A DNA stretch of 21,098 nt, taken from assembly GCA_050248375.1 (NCBI GenBank), contig JBFWSL010000032.1, forward strand, positions 1 to 21,098, written 5' to 3'. The notes under the pieces are model-generated. The model ran no database searches, had not been told where the DNA came from, and saw only the letters and a list, made by a program, of their open reading frames with translations. The position numbers were made by a program, and so were the translations under genes. Shown here in pieces: positions 1-6,858 of the stretch. Position 1 is the first letter of the stretch; the number at the start of each line of letters is the position of its first letter. The DNA comes from JAYZVT01 sp050248375. GTDB taxonomy: Bacteria > Pseudomonadota > Alphaproteobacteria > Rhizobiales > Methyloligellaceae.

Positions 1-1390
1 CGGCCTCCTCCGTGTCCGCCTCGGCCTGGCTGAACCCGGCCATGGCCGTCTTCACGGCGGCGCCAAGCGCCTCGATGTCGCCGCCCCCGTCGGGCGCGGC
101 GTCGAGCGCGGCGAGCCGCGTGCTGATGTCGTCGTCCTGCGCGGCGAGCCTGGCGAGGCGGGCTTCCTCCGCCGCGATGGTCTGCTCGATCTGCCGCCGC
201 CGCGCGCGCGCGTCCGCCAGTTCGCCGGTCAGCGCCGAAAGCGCCTCCTCCACCTGGGCCAGCGCCTCCGCGCGGGCCTCGGCCTCCGCCTTGGCCCGGG
301 GCGCGGCATCCTCGCGCTCGGCTTCCTCCGCTTCCAGCTTCTCCGCTTCCGCGGCGAGGCTCGCCATCATCTCCCTGGCTTCCTCGAGCGACTGCCGCTC
401 GCGTTCCAGGTCCCGTTCGAGCTGTGTCTCGCGGTTCTTCAGTTCCTCGAGCCGCATCTGGTTGCGCTTCTCTTCCTCCTCCAGCGTGTCGCGCGCCACC
501 GTCAGGCGCTGCAGCACCGCGGCGCGCACCGCCTCGTCGTCGCGCAGCGGCTGCATGGCGTCGGAGGACTCGGTCTGCGCCCGCAGCGCCTCGGCTTCCG
601 CCCTGGTGAGTTCCGCCGCATTGCGCGTGGAAGCCTGCAGCGCCTCTTCCGAGGTCTGTACCAGCTCGCAGGCGGCCGTCCACTGCAGGTGCATCTGCAA
701 CGCTTCCTGCTTGCGGATTTCCTCGGAGACTTCCTTGTATTTGCGCGCCTGGCGCGCCTGGCGCTTCAGGCTGTTCAACTGGGTGGTGAGCTGGCCGGTG
801 ACGTCCCTCAGCCGCTCCATGTTGGCTTCCGCGGCCTTCAGGCGCAGCTCCGCTTCGTGGCGGCGGCTGTGCAGGCCGGCGATGCCCGCGGCATCCTCCA
901 GCACGCGGCGGCGGTCCTGCGGCTTGGCGTTGACGATCTCGCCGATGCGCCCTTGCCGCACGAGGGCGGGGGAGCGCGCGCCGGTCGCCGCGTCCTCGAA
1001 CAGCAGCCGCACGTCGCGCGCGCGCACGTCCTTGCCGTTGACCTTGTAGGCGGAGCCCACCTCGCGCTCGATGCGGCGCGTGACCTCGACCACGTCGCCG
1101 TCATTGAACTCGGCCGGAGCCTTGCGGGCGGAATTGTCGATGAACAGCGTCACCTCGGCCATGTTGCGGGCCGGGCGGTTCTGCGTGCCGTTGAAGATCA
1201 CGTCTTCCATGGCCGAGCCGCGCATGCTCTTGAACGACGTCTCGCCCATCACCCAGCGCAGCGCTTCCAGCAGGTTGGACTTGCCGCAGCCGTTGGGGCC
1301 GACGATGCCCGTCAGCCCGGGCTCGATCACCAGTTCGGTCGGTTCGACGAAGGACTTGAAGCCCAGAAGCCTCAATCGCGAAATATGCAC
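1..1390 (-). CDS. smc: Chromosome segregation ATPase SMC (N-terminal part, runs off the window)
   Basis: SMC is the ATPase of the bacterial condensin that folds and segregates newly replicated chromosomes. Only the first 463 codons are in the window; the rest lies beyond position 1. The N-terminus reads VHISRLRLLGFKSFVEP, followed by a Walker A loop GPNGCGKSN at about residues 31-39 and then the SMC-typical segment RQGRIGEIVNAKP. From about residue 170 the sequence becomes Glu/Arg/Ala-rich heptad coiled coil. The hinge, second coil and Walker B half are outside. The chosen start is GTG at 1390, with ACAGGA eight bases upstream; the family N-terminus leaves no room for a later start. It lies 87 bp downstream of the two dsbA-like genes on the same strand, an arrangement known in alphaproteobacteria. 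Identification is firm; the exact start is less so. Confidence 0.95.
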   Translation of the reverse strand, partial: MHISRLRLLGFKSFVEPTELVIEPGLTGIVGPNGCGKSNLLEALRWVMGETSFKSMRGSAMEDVIFNGTQNRPARNMAEVTLFIDNSARKAPAEFNDGDVVEVTRRIEREVGSAYKVNGKDVRARDVRLLFEDAATGARSPALVRQGRIGEIVNAKPQDRRRVLEDAAGIAGLHSRRHEAELRLKAAEANMERLRDVTGQLTTQLNSLKRQARQARKYKEVSEEIRKQEALQMHLQWTAACELVQTSEEALQASTRNAAELTRAEAEALRAQTESSDAMQPLRDDEAVRAAVLQRLTVARDTLEEEEKRNQMRLEELKNRETQLERDLERERQSLEEAREMMASLAAEAEKLEAEEAEREDAAPRAKAEAEARAEALAQVEEALSALTGELADARARRRQIEQTIAAEEARLARLAAQDDDISTRLAALDAAPDGGGDIEALGAAVKTAMAGFSQAEADTEEA

Positions 1391-1477
1391 GTGCGCAATC
1401 CTGTGGATAGGCGCCCTGGCGGCGCTGATTCGAAACCGGAGAATGAAACAGCAGGAAGTGCGAAACTAAGGCGGATC

Positions 1478-2143
1478 CTAGCCGGTCAGCGGCCGGATCA
1501 TCGCCTCCATCTCCTCGAATGTGAGAACCCCGCGCACCTTCTTGCCGTTTATGAAGAAGGTCGGCGTCCCCACGACACCGAACTGACGTCCCCGCTCTTT
1601 CACCCACACAAGCCCGTCGATTATCGTTTGATTCGCGAGGCAACTGTCAAACTTATCGCGTTTCATCCCCGTCTGAGACGCCACCTTGAAGATCGCGTCG
1701 GGGCGCACTTCCTGCGAAATCCACACATCCCGCTGCACCAGGAACTTGTCGAACAGGACGAAATAATCCTTCTCCGGGGCGCAGCGGCTCACCACGGCCG
1801 CCGCCGCCGCCGTGCGGCCGATGGGGAATTCCCGCACGATGTATTTGACCTTGCCGGTGTCGATATAGGCCTTCTTCAGCTTCGGGTAGGTGGTCTGGTG
1901 GAACTGGCTGCAATGGGGGCAGGTGAGAGACGCGTATTCGATGATGGTCACCGGCGCGTCGGCCTTGCCGAGGAACTTGTCGCCGAGCGGGCCTTCCTTC
2001 ATCAGTTCCGCCAGCGGCACCTCGTTGGGGTCCGTTGCGCCCGCCGTCTCCTTGCTGGCGTTGCCGGTGCTGCAGCCCGTGAGGGCGGCGGCCGCGCCGG
2101 CGGCCGCCATCCCGGCGAGAAAGCTGCGGCGAAGCACGGTCAC
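1478..2143 (-). CDS. DsbA-family thiol:disulfide oxidoreductase, exported (paralogue 1)
   Basis: This 221-residue thioredoxin-fold protein probably introduces or shuffles disulfides in the cell envelope. The active site is CPHC at residues 75-78, the same dipeptide as E. coli DsbA. The cis-proline loop TPTFF is at 193-197, followed by the FINGKKVRG strand. Two further cysteines (about 121 and 168) lie in the helical insert. The N-terminus carries RRSFLAG and then an Ala-rich stretch ending in LTGC (21-24). This could be a lipobox, giving a lipoprotein anchored at Cys24, or the end of a Tat-like signal. The start is GTG at 2143, with GGAG nine bases upstream. It follows the second paralogue by 27 bp and precedes smc, so the three are probably co-transcribed. 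The physiological substrate cannot be deduced. Confidence 0.9.
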   Translation of the reverse strand: MTVLRRSFLAGMAAAGAAAALTGCSTGNASKETAGATDPNEVPLAELMKEGPLGDKFLGKADAPVTIIEYASLTCPHCSQFHQTTYPKLKKAYIDTGKVKYIVREFPIGRTAAAAAVVSRCAPEKDYFVLFDKFLVQRDVWISQEVRPDAIFKVASQTGMKRDKFDSCLANQTIIDGLVWVKERGRQFGVVGTPTFFINGKKVRGVLTFEEMEAMIRPLTG

Positions 2144-2170
2144 GGCTCGATCTCCAGGCGTAAGGGCCGC

Positions 2171-2842
2171 TCAGCCCTTCAGGAACGGCTCGAGCACCCT
2201 GTCGAGCTCGGCGCTGTCGCGGATGCCCTTCACCATCTGCCCGTTGATGAAGAATGTCGGCGTGGAGTTGACGCCGAACTTCTCCGCCGCGCGCTGCCGC
2301 GCGTCGCCGATGCCCTTCACGATCTCGGTGTTGTTCAGGCAGTCCTCGAAGGTCTTTTCCGTGAATCCCGCCTGCTTGGCGATGCTGAACAGCCGGTCGC
2401 GCGGCTCGCCTTCGCCGAAAGCCCACACATTCTGGCGGTCGTACATGAGTTCGACCAGCGGGTAGTACCTGTCCGGACCGGCGCAGCGCGCCACCGCGAA
2501 GCCCGCGAAGGCGAGCTTGTCCAGCGGGAACTCGCGCACGATGTACTTCACCTTGCCCGTGTCGATGTACTTGCTCTTCAGCGTGGGCAGCACGTCCTTG
2601 TGGAAGGCCGCGCAATGCGGGCAGGTGAGGGAGGAATACTCGATGAACGTCACCGGCGCGTCCTCGGAGCCCTGGTGCAGGTCCGGCAGCGTGCCGGCTG
2701 TCATGACGGAGTCCTTGCCGCCAAGGAGGTCCTGACCGAGGAAATACCATCCCGCTCCCGCGGCCGCCGCGACCGCGAGGCCGCCGATGACAAGGGTCCG
2801 GCGGGAAATGCCGGAACTGCTGGAAGCCGTGGAAGTGCTCAA
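2171..2842 (-). CDS. DsbA-family thiol:disulfide oxidoreductase, membrane-anchored (paralogue 2)
   Basis: This is a second DsbA/DsbG-type thioredoxin-fold protein, 223 residues from the preferred start. A short polar Ser/Thr-rich head and RR pair (14-15) precede a hydrophobic segment at about 16-35, which should act as a signal anchor or Tat-like signal. The catalytic CPHC is at about 74-77. The cis-proline loop STPTFF and the FINGQMVKG strand match paralogue 1 closely. Shared stretches such as KYIDTGKVKYIVREFP show that the two genes arose by duplication. No ATG fits: the open frame runs up to 2962, but its extra residues are low-complexity and cross intergenic DNA. TTG at 2842, preceded by AGGAGCAGG, is the best start. 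GTG or ATT codons upstream are not excluded. Confidence 0.85.
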   Translation of the reverse strand: MSTSTASSSSGISRRTLVIGGLAVAAAAGAGWYFLGQDLLGGKDSVMTAGTLPDLHQGSEDAPVTFIEYSSLTCPHCAAFHKDVLPTLKSKYIDTGKVKYIVREFPLDKLAFAGFAVARCAGPDRYYPLVELMYDRQNVWAFGEGEPRDRLFSIAKQAGFTEKTFEDCLNNTEIVKGIGDARQRAAEKFGVNSTPTFFINGQMVKGIRDSAELDRVLEPFLKG

Positions 2843-2968
2843 GGGACCTGCTCCTGCTCGAATGACAAAGGCCACCCGTCGAGATCGCGGGCGGCTGCGC
2901 TGATGGCCGCTACATTCCGATATTAAGGGGGGCGAAGGCAAGCCCGGCCTCCCCGCGCTCACACCCCT

Positions 2969-3028
2969 GTGTTGCCGGGCCCCATGTTGCCGGCCCTCAT
3001 GTTACCGGCCCCCATGTTGCCGCCCACG
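2969..3028. repeat. Four tandem copies of a 15-bp unit between DUF721 and dsbA genes
   Basis: Four head-to-tail 15-bp units lie at 2969-2983, 2984-2998, 2999-3013 and 3014-3028, with the pattern ATGTTGCCGGCCCTC and one to a few changes per copy. The array ends exactly one base before the stop codon of the DUF721 gene (3029). On the minus strand, in a frame other than that of DUF721, it would read as a GN(M/T)-x-x pentapeptide repeat. I see no gene in it. Confidence 0.85.
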
Positions 3029-3550
3029 TCAGGCCTTGCCGATCGTGGCGCCCAGGCGGCCAAGCGCCTTGCCGAGACCGGCGTTGTCAAAACCGGGAAC
3101 CGGCTCCGCCGCGGCCGGGCGCGGCCGGGGCTTTTCCGCCTTCGGCCGCCGCTTTGCGCTCCCGATCGGGGCTTGCACGATGCGCAGCTCGGTGATGGCG
3201 CCATAGCCGAAATAGCCGTTGATGCGCTCCAGGATCTGCGCCGCCATGAACTGCACCTCGATGGCGCGCGGCCCGTCCGCCCGCAGCACCAGCGTCGCGC
3301 CCCGGCGCTGGCCCCTGCCTGTCACCGGTTCCTCCGCGACGGCGTCCGCCTCGTTGCGGCGCGGCCACATGATCTTCTCCGGCCGGGTGAAGGAGGCGAG
3401 GTCCGCGCCCGCGATCTGCGGCCAGTCCGTCAGCAGCGCCGCCGAGGGAAAGCCGTGCGAGCGGAACACCGCCTTGACGATGTCCGGCACGAAGGACGAC
3501 ACCGCCCTGACCGTGCGCGGCTTCCGCCTGGCTGTGGGAGAGTTGCTCAT
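3029..3550 (-). CDS. DUF721 / DciA-like protein
   Basis: This 173-residue protein has the DUF721 signature: an N-terminal segment VPDIVKAVFRSHGF, then WPQIAGADLASFTRPEKI, then the strands LVLRADGPRAIEVQFMAAQILERINGYFG and a basic Pro/Arg-rich tail. The family includes DciA, which acts with the replicative helicase DnaB in bacteria lacking DnaC/DnaI. A role in replication initiation is therefore likely but inferred from family only. The start is ATG at 3550; the ribosome site is weak (AGG near). It is divergent from mutY with only 50 bp between them and lies upstream of the dsbA-dsbA-smc series, a familiar alphaproteobacterial order. Confidence 0.85.
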   Translation of the reverse strand: MSNSPTARRKPRTVRAVSSFVPDIVKAVFRSHGFPSAALLTDWPQIAGADLASFTRPEKIMWPRRNEADAVAEEPVTGRGQRRGATLVLRADGPRAIEVQFMAAQILERINGYFGYGAITELRIVQAPIGSAKRRPKAEKPRPRPAAAEPVPGFDNAGLGKALGRLGATIGKA

Positions 3551-3600
3551 CGCCTGCTGCTTGCTCTTGCGCGGGTTTTTCCCGCTGCTAAGCCTTTAGC
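3551..3600. promoter_or_regulatory. Divergent DUF721/mutY promoter space with two short inverted repeats
   Basis: This 50-bp gap must contain the 5' ends of both genes. It holds GCGGG-TTTTT-CCCGC (3571-3585) and GCTAA-GCCT-TTAGC (3587-3600), the latter touching the mutY ATG. No convincing -35/-10 pair or Shine-Dalgarno sequence was found for mutY. The repeats could be operator-like or chance. Confidence 0.35.
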
Positions 3601-4716
3601 ATGGACATGTGGCAGGCGCGAGGCGCGAAGACGGCACGGGGAAAGCGCGGGGATAACCCGGTCCCGGCGCGGGTGGCTCCGCTGCTGCTCGCCTGGTACG
3701 ACCGCTCGCGCCGCCGCTTGCCCTGGCGAGCGCCGCCGGGCGGGACCGCCGATCCCTACCGCGTCTGGCTGAGCGAGATCATGCTGCAGCAGACCACCGT
3801 CAAGGCGGTCGCGCCCTATTTCGAGGCTTTCCTCAGGCGCTGGCCGGACGTCGCCGCGCTGGCCGCCGCGCCGCTGGACGACATCCTCGCCGCCTGGGCG
3901 GGGCTTGGCTATTACACCTGCGCCCGCAAGCTGCACGAATGCGCCCGCGCGGTCGTGCAGCGCCATGGAGGCCGTTTCCCCTCCACCGAGGCCGGACTGC
4001 TTGAACTGCCCGGCATCGGCCCCTACACGGCGGCGGCCATGGCGGCGATCGCCTTCGGGCGGCCCGCCACCGTGGTTGACGGCAATGTGGAGCGGGTGGT
4101 CTCGCGCCTTTTCGCGGTGGAGACGCCGCTGCCGGACGCCAAGCCCGGGTTGCGCGCGCTGGCCGCCAGCATCGCCTCCGATACGCGCCCCGGCGATTTC
4201 GCCCAGGCCATGATGGACCTCGGCGCGACCGTCTGCCGGCCGCGGGCGCCCGCATGCGCCATCTGCCCGCTCATCGGAATCTGCGCGGCCCGCCGGAAGG
4301 GCCTGCAGGCCGAGCTGCCCCGCCGCCGCCCGAAGCCGGAAAAGCCGCTGCGCCGCGGCGTGGCCTTCCTCGTCCTGCGCCGCGACGGAGCGGTGCTGCT
4401 GCGCCGCCGTCCGGACAAGGGGCTGCTCGGCGGCATGCTCGAGGCGCCGTCAACGCCGTGGCAGGCGGAAATGCCCGGCGACCCGCTGGCCAGCGCTCCC
4501 GTCGCCGCCCGCTGGCGCAAGACGGACGGCACGGTGCGCCACACCTTCACGCATTTTCACCTGGAGCTGGAAGTCTGGCGCGCCGACGTCGCCGCCTCCT
4601 CGCGCGTAGCCGCACGGGCCGCGCCCGGGCGCTGCCTGTGGATCCCGCGCGATGAACTTGAGGACGCGGCCCTGCCCAGCGTCATGCGCAAGGTCATCGC
4701 CCACGGGCTTGGCTGA
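3601..4716 (+). CDS. mutY: Adenine DNA glycosylase MutY
   Basis: MutY removes adenine mispaired with 8-oxoguanine in base excision repair. The 371-residue product has the whole family layout. SEIMLQQTTV contains the catalytic Glu (E59). GLGYYTCARKLH is followed by the helix-hairpin-helix ELPGIGPYTAAAMA and by VVDGNVERV with the catalytic Asp (D160). The [4Fe-4S] ligands sit in a C-x6-C-x2-C-x5-C pattern (Cys212, 219, 222, 228). The C-terminal NUDIX-like domain (about 250-371) recognises 8-oxoguanine and includes FTHFH at 316-320. The start is ATG at 3601 or 3607; neither has a clear ribosome-binding site. The basic head of about 20 residues before the fold is unremarkable. Confidence 0.96.
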   Translation: MDMWQARGAKTARGKRGDNPVPARVAPLLLAWYDRSRRRLPWRAPPGGTADPYRVWLSEIMLQQTTVKAVAPYFEAFLRRWPDVAALAAAPLDDILAAWAGLGYYTCARKLHECARAVVQRHGGRFPSTEAGLLELPGIGPYTAAAMAAIAFGRPATVVDGNVERVVSRLFAVETPLPDAKPGLRALAASIASDTRPGDFAQAMMDLGATVCRPRAPACAICPLIGICAARRKGLQAELPRRRPKPEKPLRRGVAFLVLRRDGAVLLRRRPDKGLLGGMLEAPSTPWQAEMPGDPLASAPVAARWRKTDGTVRHTFTHFHLELEVWRADVAASSRVAARAAPGRCLWIPRDELEDAALPSVMRKVIAHGLG

Positions 4717-4762
4717 CGCGCACCGGGCCGCGCGGACCGGCCCGCACCGACCGGCCCTCGCC

Positions 4763-4789
4763 GGACCCCGGCTTTCGCCGGGGTTTCGT
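4763..4789 (+). terminator. Hairpin terminator candidate after mutY
   Basis: CCCCGGC-TTTC-GCCGGGG forms a 7-bp GC stem with a four-base loop and is followed by TTTCGTTCTT, 46 bp after the mutY stop. The 27-bp sequence recurs perfectly, inverted, at 4887-4913, so it is also a repeat element. Its position fits rho-independent termination of mutY. Confidence 0.6.
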
Positions 4790-4795
4790 TCTTCT

Positions 4796-4833
4796 ATGAG
4801 GCCGGGCAATGATTATGAGGCCGGGCAACGATC
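4796..4833. repeat. 19-bp tandem duplication
   Basis: ATGAGGCCGGGCAATGATT (4796-4814) is followed at once by a copy with two changes (4815-4833). It lies between two hairpin elements in the mutY/ccrM gap and is not in any gene. Confidence 0.8.
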
Positions 4834-4835
4834 TC

Positions 4836-4860
4836 CGAAACCCCGGCGCAGGCCGGGGGG
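4836..4860 (-). repeat. Degenerate third copy of the GC hairpin element
   Basis: CCCCGGC-GCAG-GCCGGGG preceded by CGAAA is a variant of the elements at 4763-4789 and 4887-4913. It has the same orientation as the second, with the loop changed from GAAA to GCAG while the stem is kept. Stem conservation with loop change suggests the fold matters. Confidence 0.65.
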
Positions 4861-4886
4861 TCGTCAGGCTGCGGGACAGAGAGGAT

Positions 4887-4913
4887 ACGAAACCCCGGCG
4901 AAAGCCGGGGTCC
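4887..4913 (-). terminator. Hairpin terminator candidate after ccrM
   Basis: This is a perfect 27-bp inverted copy of 4763-4789. Read on the minus strand it lies 31 bp after the ccrM stop and is CCCCGGC-TTTC-GCCGGGG followed by TTTCGTATCCT. The convergent genes mutY and ccrM thus each end in the same hairpin, oriented for that gene. The T-run is short, so efficiency is uncertain. Confidence 0.55.
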
Positions 4914-4944
4914 AGCGAAAGACGCAAGAGCGCTTGCCGCGCGG

Positions 4945-6048
4945 TCAGTTCATGCCGAGCTGTTCGCGCGCCCTGTCGCGCAGCTCGTCGATGGGTTTCA
5001 GCTCGCCGCCGGCGTCGAAATGCCAGAAGGTCCAGCCGTTGCACGCCTGCGCGCCCTGCACATGCGCGCCGATCTTGTGGATGGAGCCGCGCTCGCCGTC
5101 GCAGGCGATGGTGCCGTCGGCGCGTACCCTTGCCAGATGCCGCGCGCGCGGGTCGTAGAGCTTGGCTCCCGGCGTGAGCATGCCGAGTTCCACGATCATG
5201 CCAAAGGGCACGCGGGGAGCCGCGCGCTTGCCGCGTGAAAGCTCCACGTCCTCCACCGGCAGCGGCAGGATGGCGTCGATGCGCTGGACGGCGGCCTGCG
5301 CGTAATCGGCGTCGCGCTCGATGCCGATCCAGTGGCGGCCGAGCCGCTTGGCCACGGCCGCGGTGGTGCCCGTGCCGGAGAAGGGGTCGAGCACCACGTC
5401 GCCGGGCGAAGACGCCGCCAGCAGCACGCGCGCCAGCAGCGCCTCGGGCTTCTGGGTCGGGTGCGCCTTGCGTCCGGAGGAGTCCTTCAGCCGTTCGGAG
5501 CCCGTGCAGATCGGGAACAGCCAGTCCGAGCGCATCTGCAGGTCGTCGTTCAGCGCCTTCATGGCGTCGTAGTTGAAGGCGTAGCGGGACTCCGCCTCCC
5601 GCGCCGCCCAGATCAGGGTTTCATGGGCGTTGGTGAAACGCCGCCCCCGGAAGTTCGGCATCGGGTTGGTCTTGCGCCAGATCACGTCGTTCAGGATCCA
5701 GTAGCCCAGGTCCTGCATGGCCGCGCCGACGCGGAAGATGTTGTGATAGCTGCCGATGACCCAGATGGCCCCGTCGGGCTTCAGCAGCCGGCGGCAGGCG
5801 GCGAGCCACTCCCGCGTGAAGCGGTCGTAGTCGGAAAAGCTGGAGAATTTGTCCCAGTCGTCGTCGACGCCGTCCACCCGGGTGTTGTTCGGGCGCAGCA
5901 GCTCGCCGTCGAGCTGGAGGTTGTATGGCGGGTCGGCGAAGACGAGATCGACGCTTCCCTCCGGCAGCCGCGCCATTTCGGCGATGCAGTCCCCGACGAT
6001 TACACGGTCGAGCACAGCCGCGCATGGCGGCCGTTTCCCCTTACTCAT
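4945..6048 (-). CDS. ccrM: Cell-cycle DNA adenine methyltransferase CcrM (GANTC)
   Basis: CcrM methylates adenine in GANTC and couples DNA methylation to cell-cycle transcription in alphaproteobacteria. The 367-residue product is of the beta class: the catalytic DPPY motif (residues 39-42, FADPPYNLQLDG) comes before the SAM-binding FSGTGTT motif (about 223-229). The target-recognition segment KTNPMPNFRGRRFTNAHET lies between. The C-terminal 90 residues, with LYDPRARHLARVRADGTI, form the extra DNA-binding domain seen in CcrM but absent from plain HinfI-type enzymes. The length is close to the roughly 360 residues usual for the family. The start ATG at 6048 is preceded by GGGGACCAGG; ATG at 6069 would add seven residues. 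It follows rnhB by 89 bp on the same strand. No GANTC site lies in that gap, unlike the classical self-regulated promoter. Confidence 0.94.
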   Translation of the reverse strand: MSKGKRPPCAAVLDRVIVGDCIAEMARLPEGSVDLVFADPPYNLQLDGELLRPNNTRVDGVDDDWDKFSSFSDYDRFTREWLAACRRLLKPDGAIWVIGSYHNIFRVGAAMQDLGYWILNDVIWRKTNPMPNFRGRRFTNAHETLIWAAREAESRYAFNYDAMKALNDDLQMRSDWLFPICTGSERLKDSSGRKAHPTQKPEALLARVLLAASSPGDVVLDPFSGTGTTAAVAKRLGRHWIGIERDADYAQAAVQRIDAILPLPVEDVELSRGKRAAPRVPFGMIVELGMLTPGAKLYDPRARHLARVRADGTIACDGERGSIHKIGAHVQGAQACNGWTFWHFDAGGELKPIDELRDRAREQLGMN

Positions 6049-6137
6049 GACCTGGTCCCCGATACGCATTACTGACGGACCCCAGGGGGCCCGGCACAGA
6101 CTGCAGTGTCGCTTGCCCTTGGTAAAGGGGGACTTAA

Positions 6138-6809
6138 TCAGCCAGCGAGGCGGATCCGGGTCGCCTCCAGGGCCATCCGCACCGGCGCGAAGGAGCGCCG
6201 GTGGTGGAGCGTGGCCCCGTGTTCGCGCAGCGCCCTGGTGTGCCCGGGCGTGCCGTAGCCCTTGTTGCTGGACCAGCCGTAGAGCGGAAACTCCTCGTGC
6301 AGCTCGCGCATGACCCGGTCGCGGGCCACCTTGGCCACGATCGAGGCGGCGGCGACGGTGACGGAGAGCCCGTCGCCGCCGATCAGCGCTTGCGAGGGGC
6401 AGGGCAGCCCGGTGGGGCAGCGGTTGCCGTCGATCAGCGCCGCCGCTGGCGCCGCCGGCAGCCGCGACACCGCGAGCGCCATCGCCATCAGGCTCGCCTG
6501 CAGGATGTTCTCCCGGTCGATGGTCTCCACGTCGGCGAAGGCGATGCCGACCCATGCCGTTCGCATGATCTCGGCATAGAGCGTCTCGCGCGTCTCCGCG
6601 GTCAGCTTCTTGGAATCGTCGATGCCGGCCGGGATGTGCTTCGGGTCGAGGATCACCGCCGCCGCGAACACCGGGCCGGCGAGGGGCCCGCGGCCCGCCT
6701 CGTCCACGCCGCAGACGAGCCCGCCCGCGGATTTCGCCAGCGCCCGCTCATGCCGCAGCGATGGCCTGCCGGCCGGTTGGCCGTTCCCCGAATCTTTCGC
6801 GCCGCCCAT
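6138..6809 (-). CDS. rnhB: Ribonuclease HII
   Basis: RNase HII cuts the RNA strand of RNA/DNA hybrids and starts ribonucleotide excision repair. From ATG 6809 the protein has 223 residues. GVDEAGRGPLAGPV holds the first two acidic catalytic residues (about D36, E37). DDSKKL, ALIDGN (third Asp, about 127) and SIVAKVARDR (fourth Asp, about 164) complete the metal site. WSSNKGYGTPGH is the family C-terminal signature. An in-frame TTG at 6824 would add five residues and cannot be excluded. It lies 49 bp (34 from the TTG) after the radical SAM gene and 89 bp before ccrM, so the three probably form one unit. Confidence 0.95.
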   Translation of the reverse strand: MGGAKDSGNGQPAGRPSLRHERALAKSAGGLVCGVDEAGRGPLAGPVFAAAVILDPKHIPAGIDDSKKLTAETRETLYAEIMRTAWVGIAFADVETIDRENILQASLMAMALAVSRLPAAPAAALIDGNRCPTGLPCPSQALIGGDGLSVTVAAASIVAKVARDRVMRELHEEFPLYGWSSNKGYGTPGHTRALREHGATLHHRRSFAPVRMALEATRIRLAG

Positions 6810-6858
6810 GGGCGCAGCCTGCAACAGCCAGCGCCCGTCCGCAACGCCGGGGCGGCTC

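Noticed and set aside
689..2926. 745-codon open frame on the plus strand across smc and both dsbA genes
   Set aside because: It is antisense to three well-recognised proteins, its translation is low-complexity, and it matches no family. High GC at third codon positions keeps antisense frames open.
2842..2962. Extension of DsbA paralogue 2 up to an apparent start at 2962
   Set aside because: The extra 40 residues are low-complexity, precede the signal anchor and would spoil export. A ribosome site lies just before the TTG at 2842.
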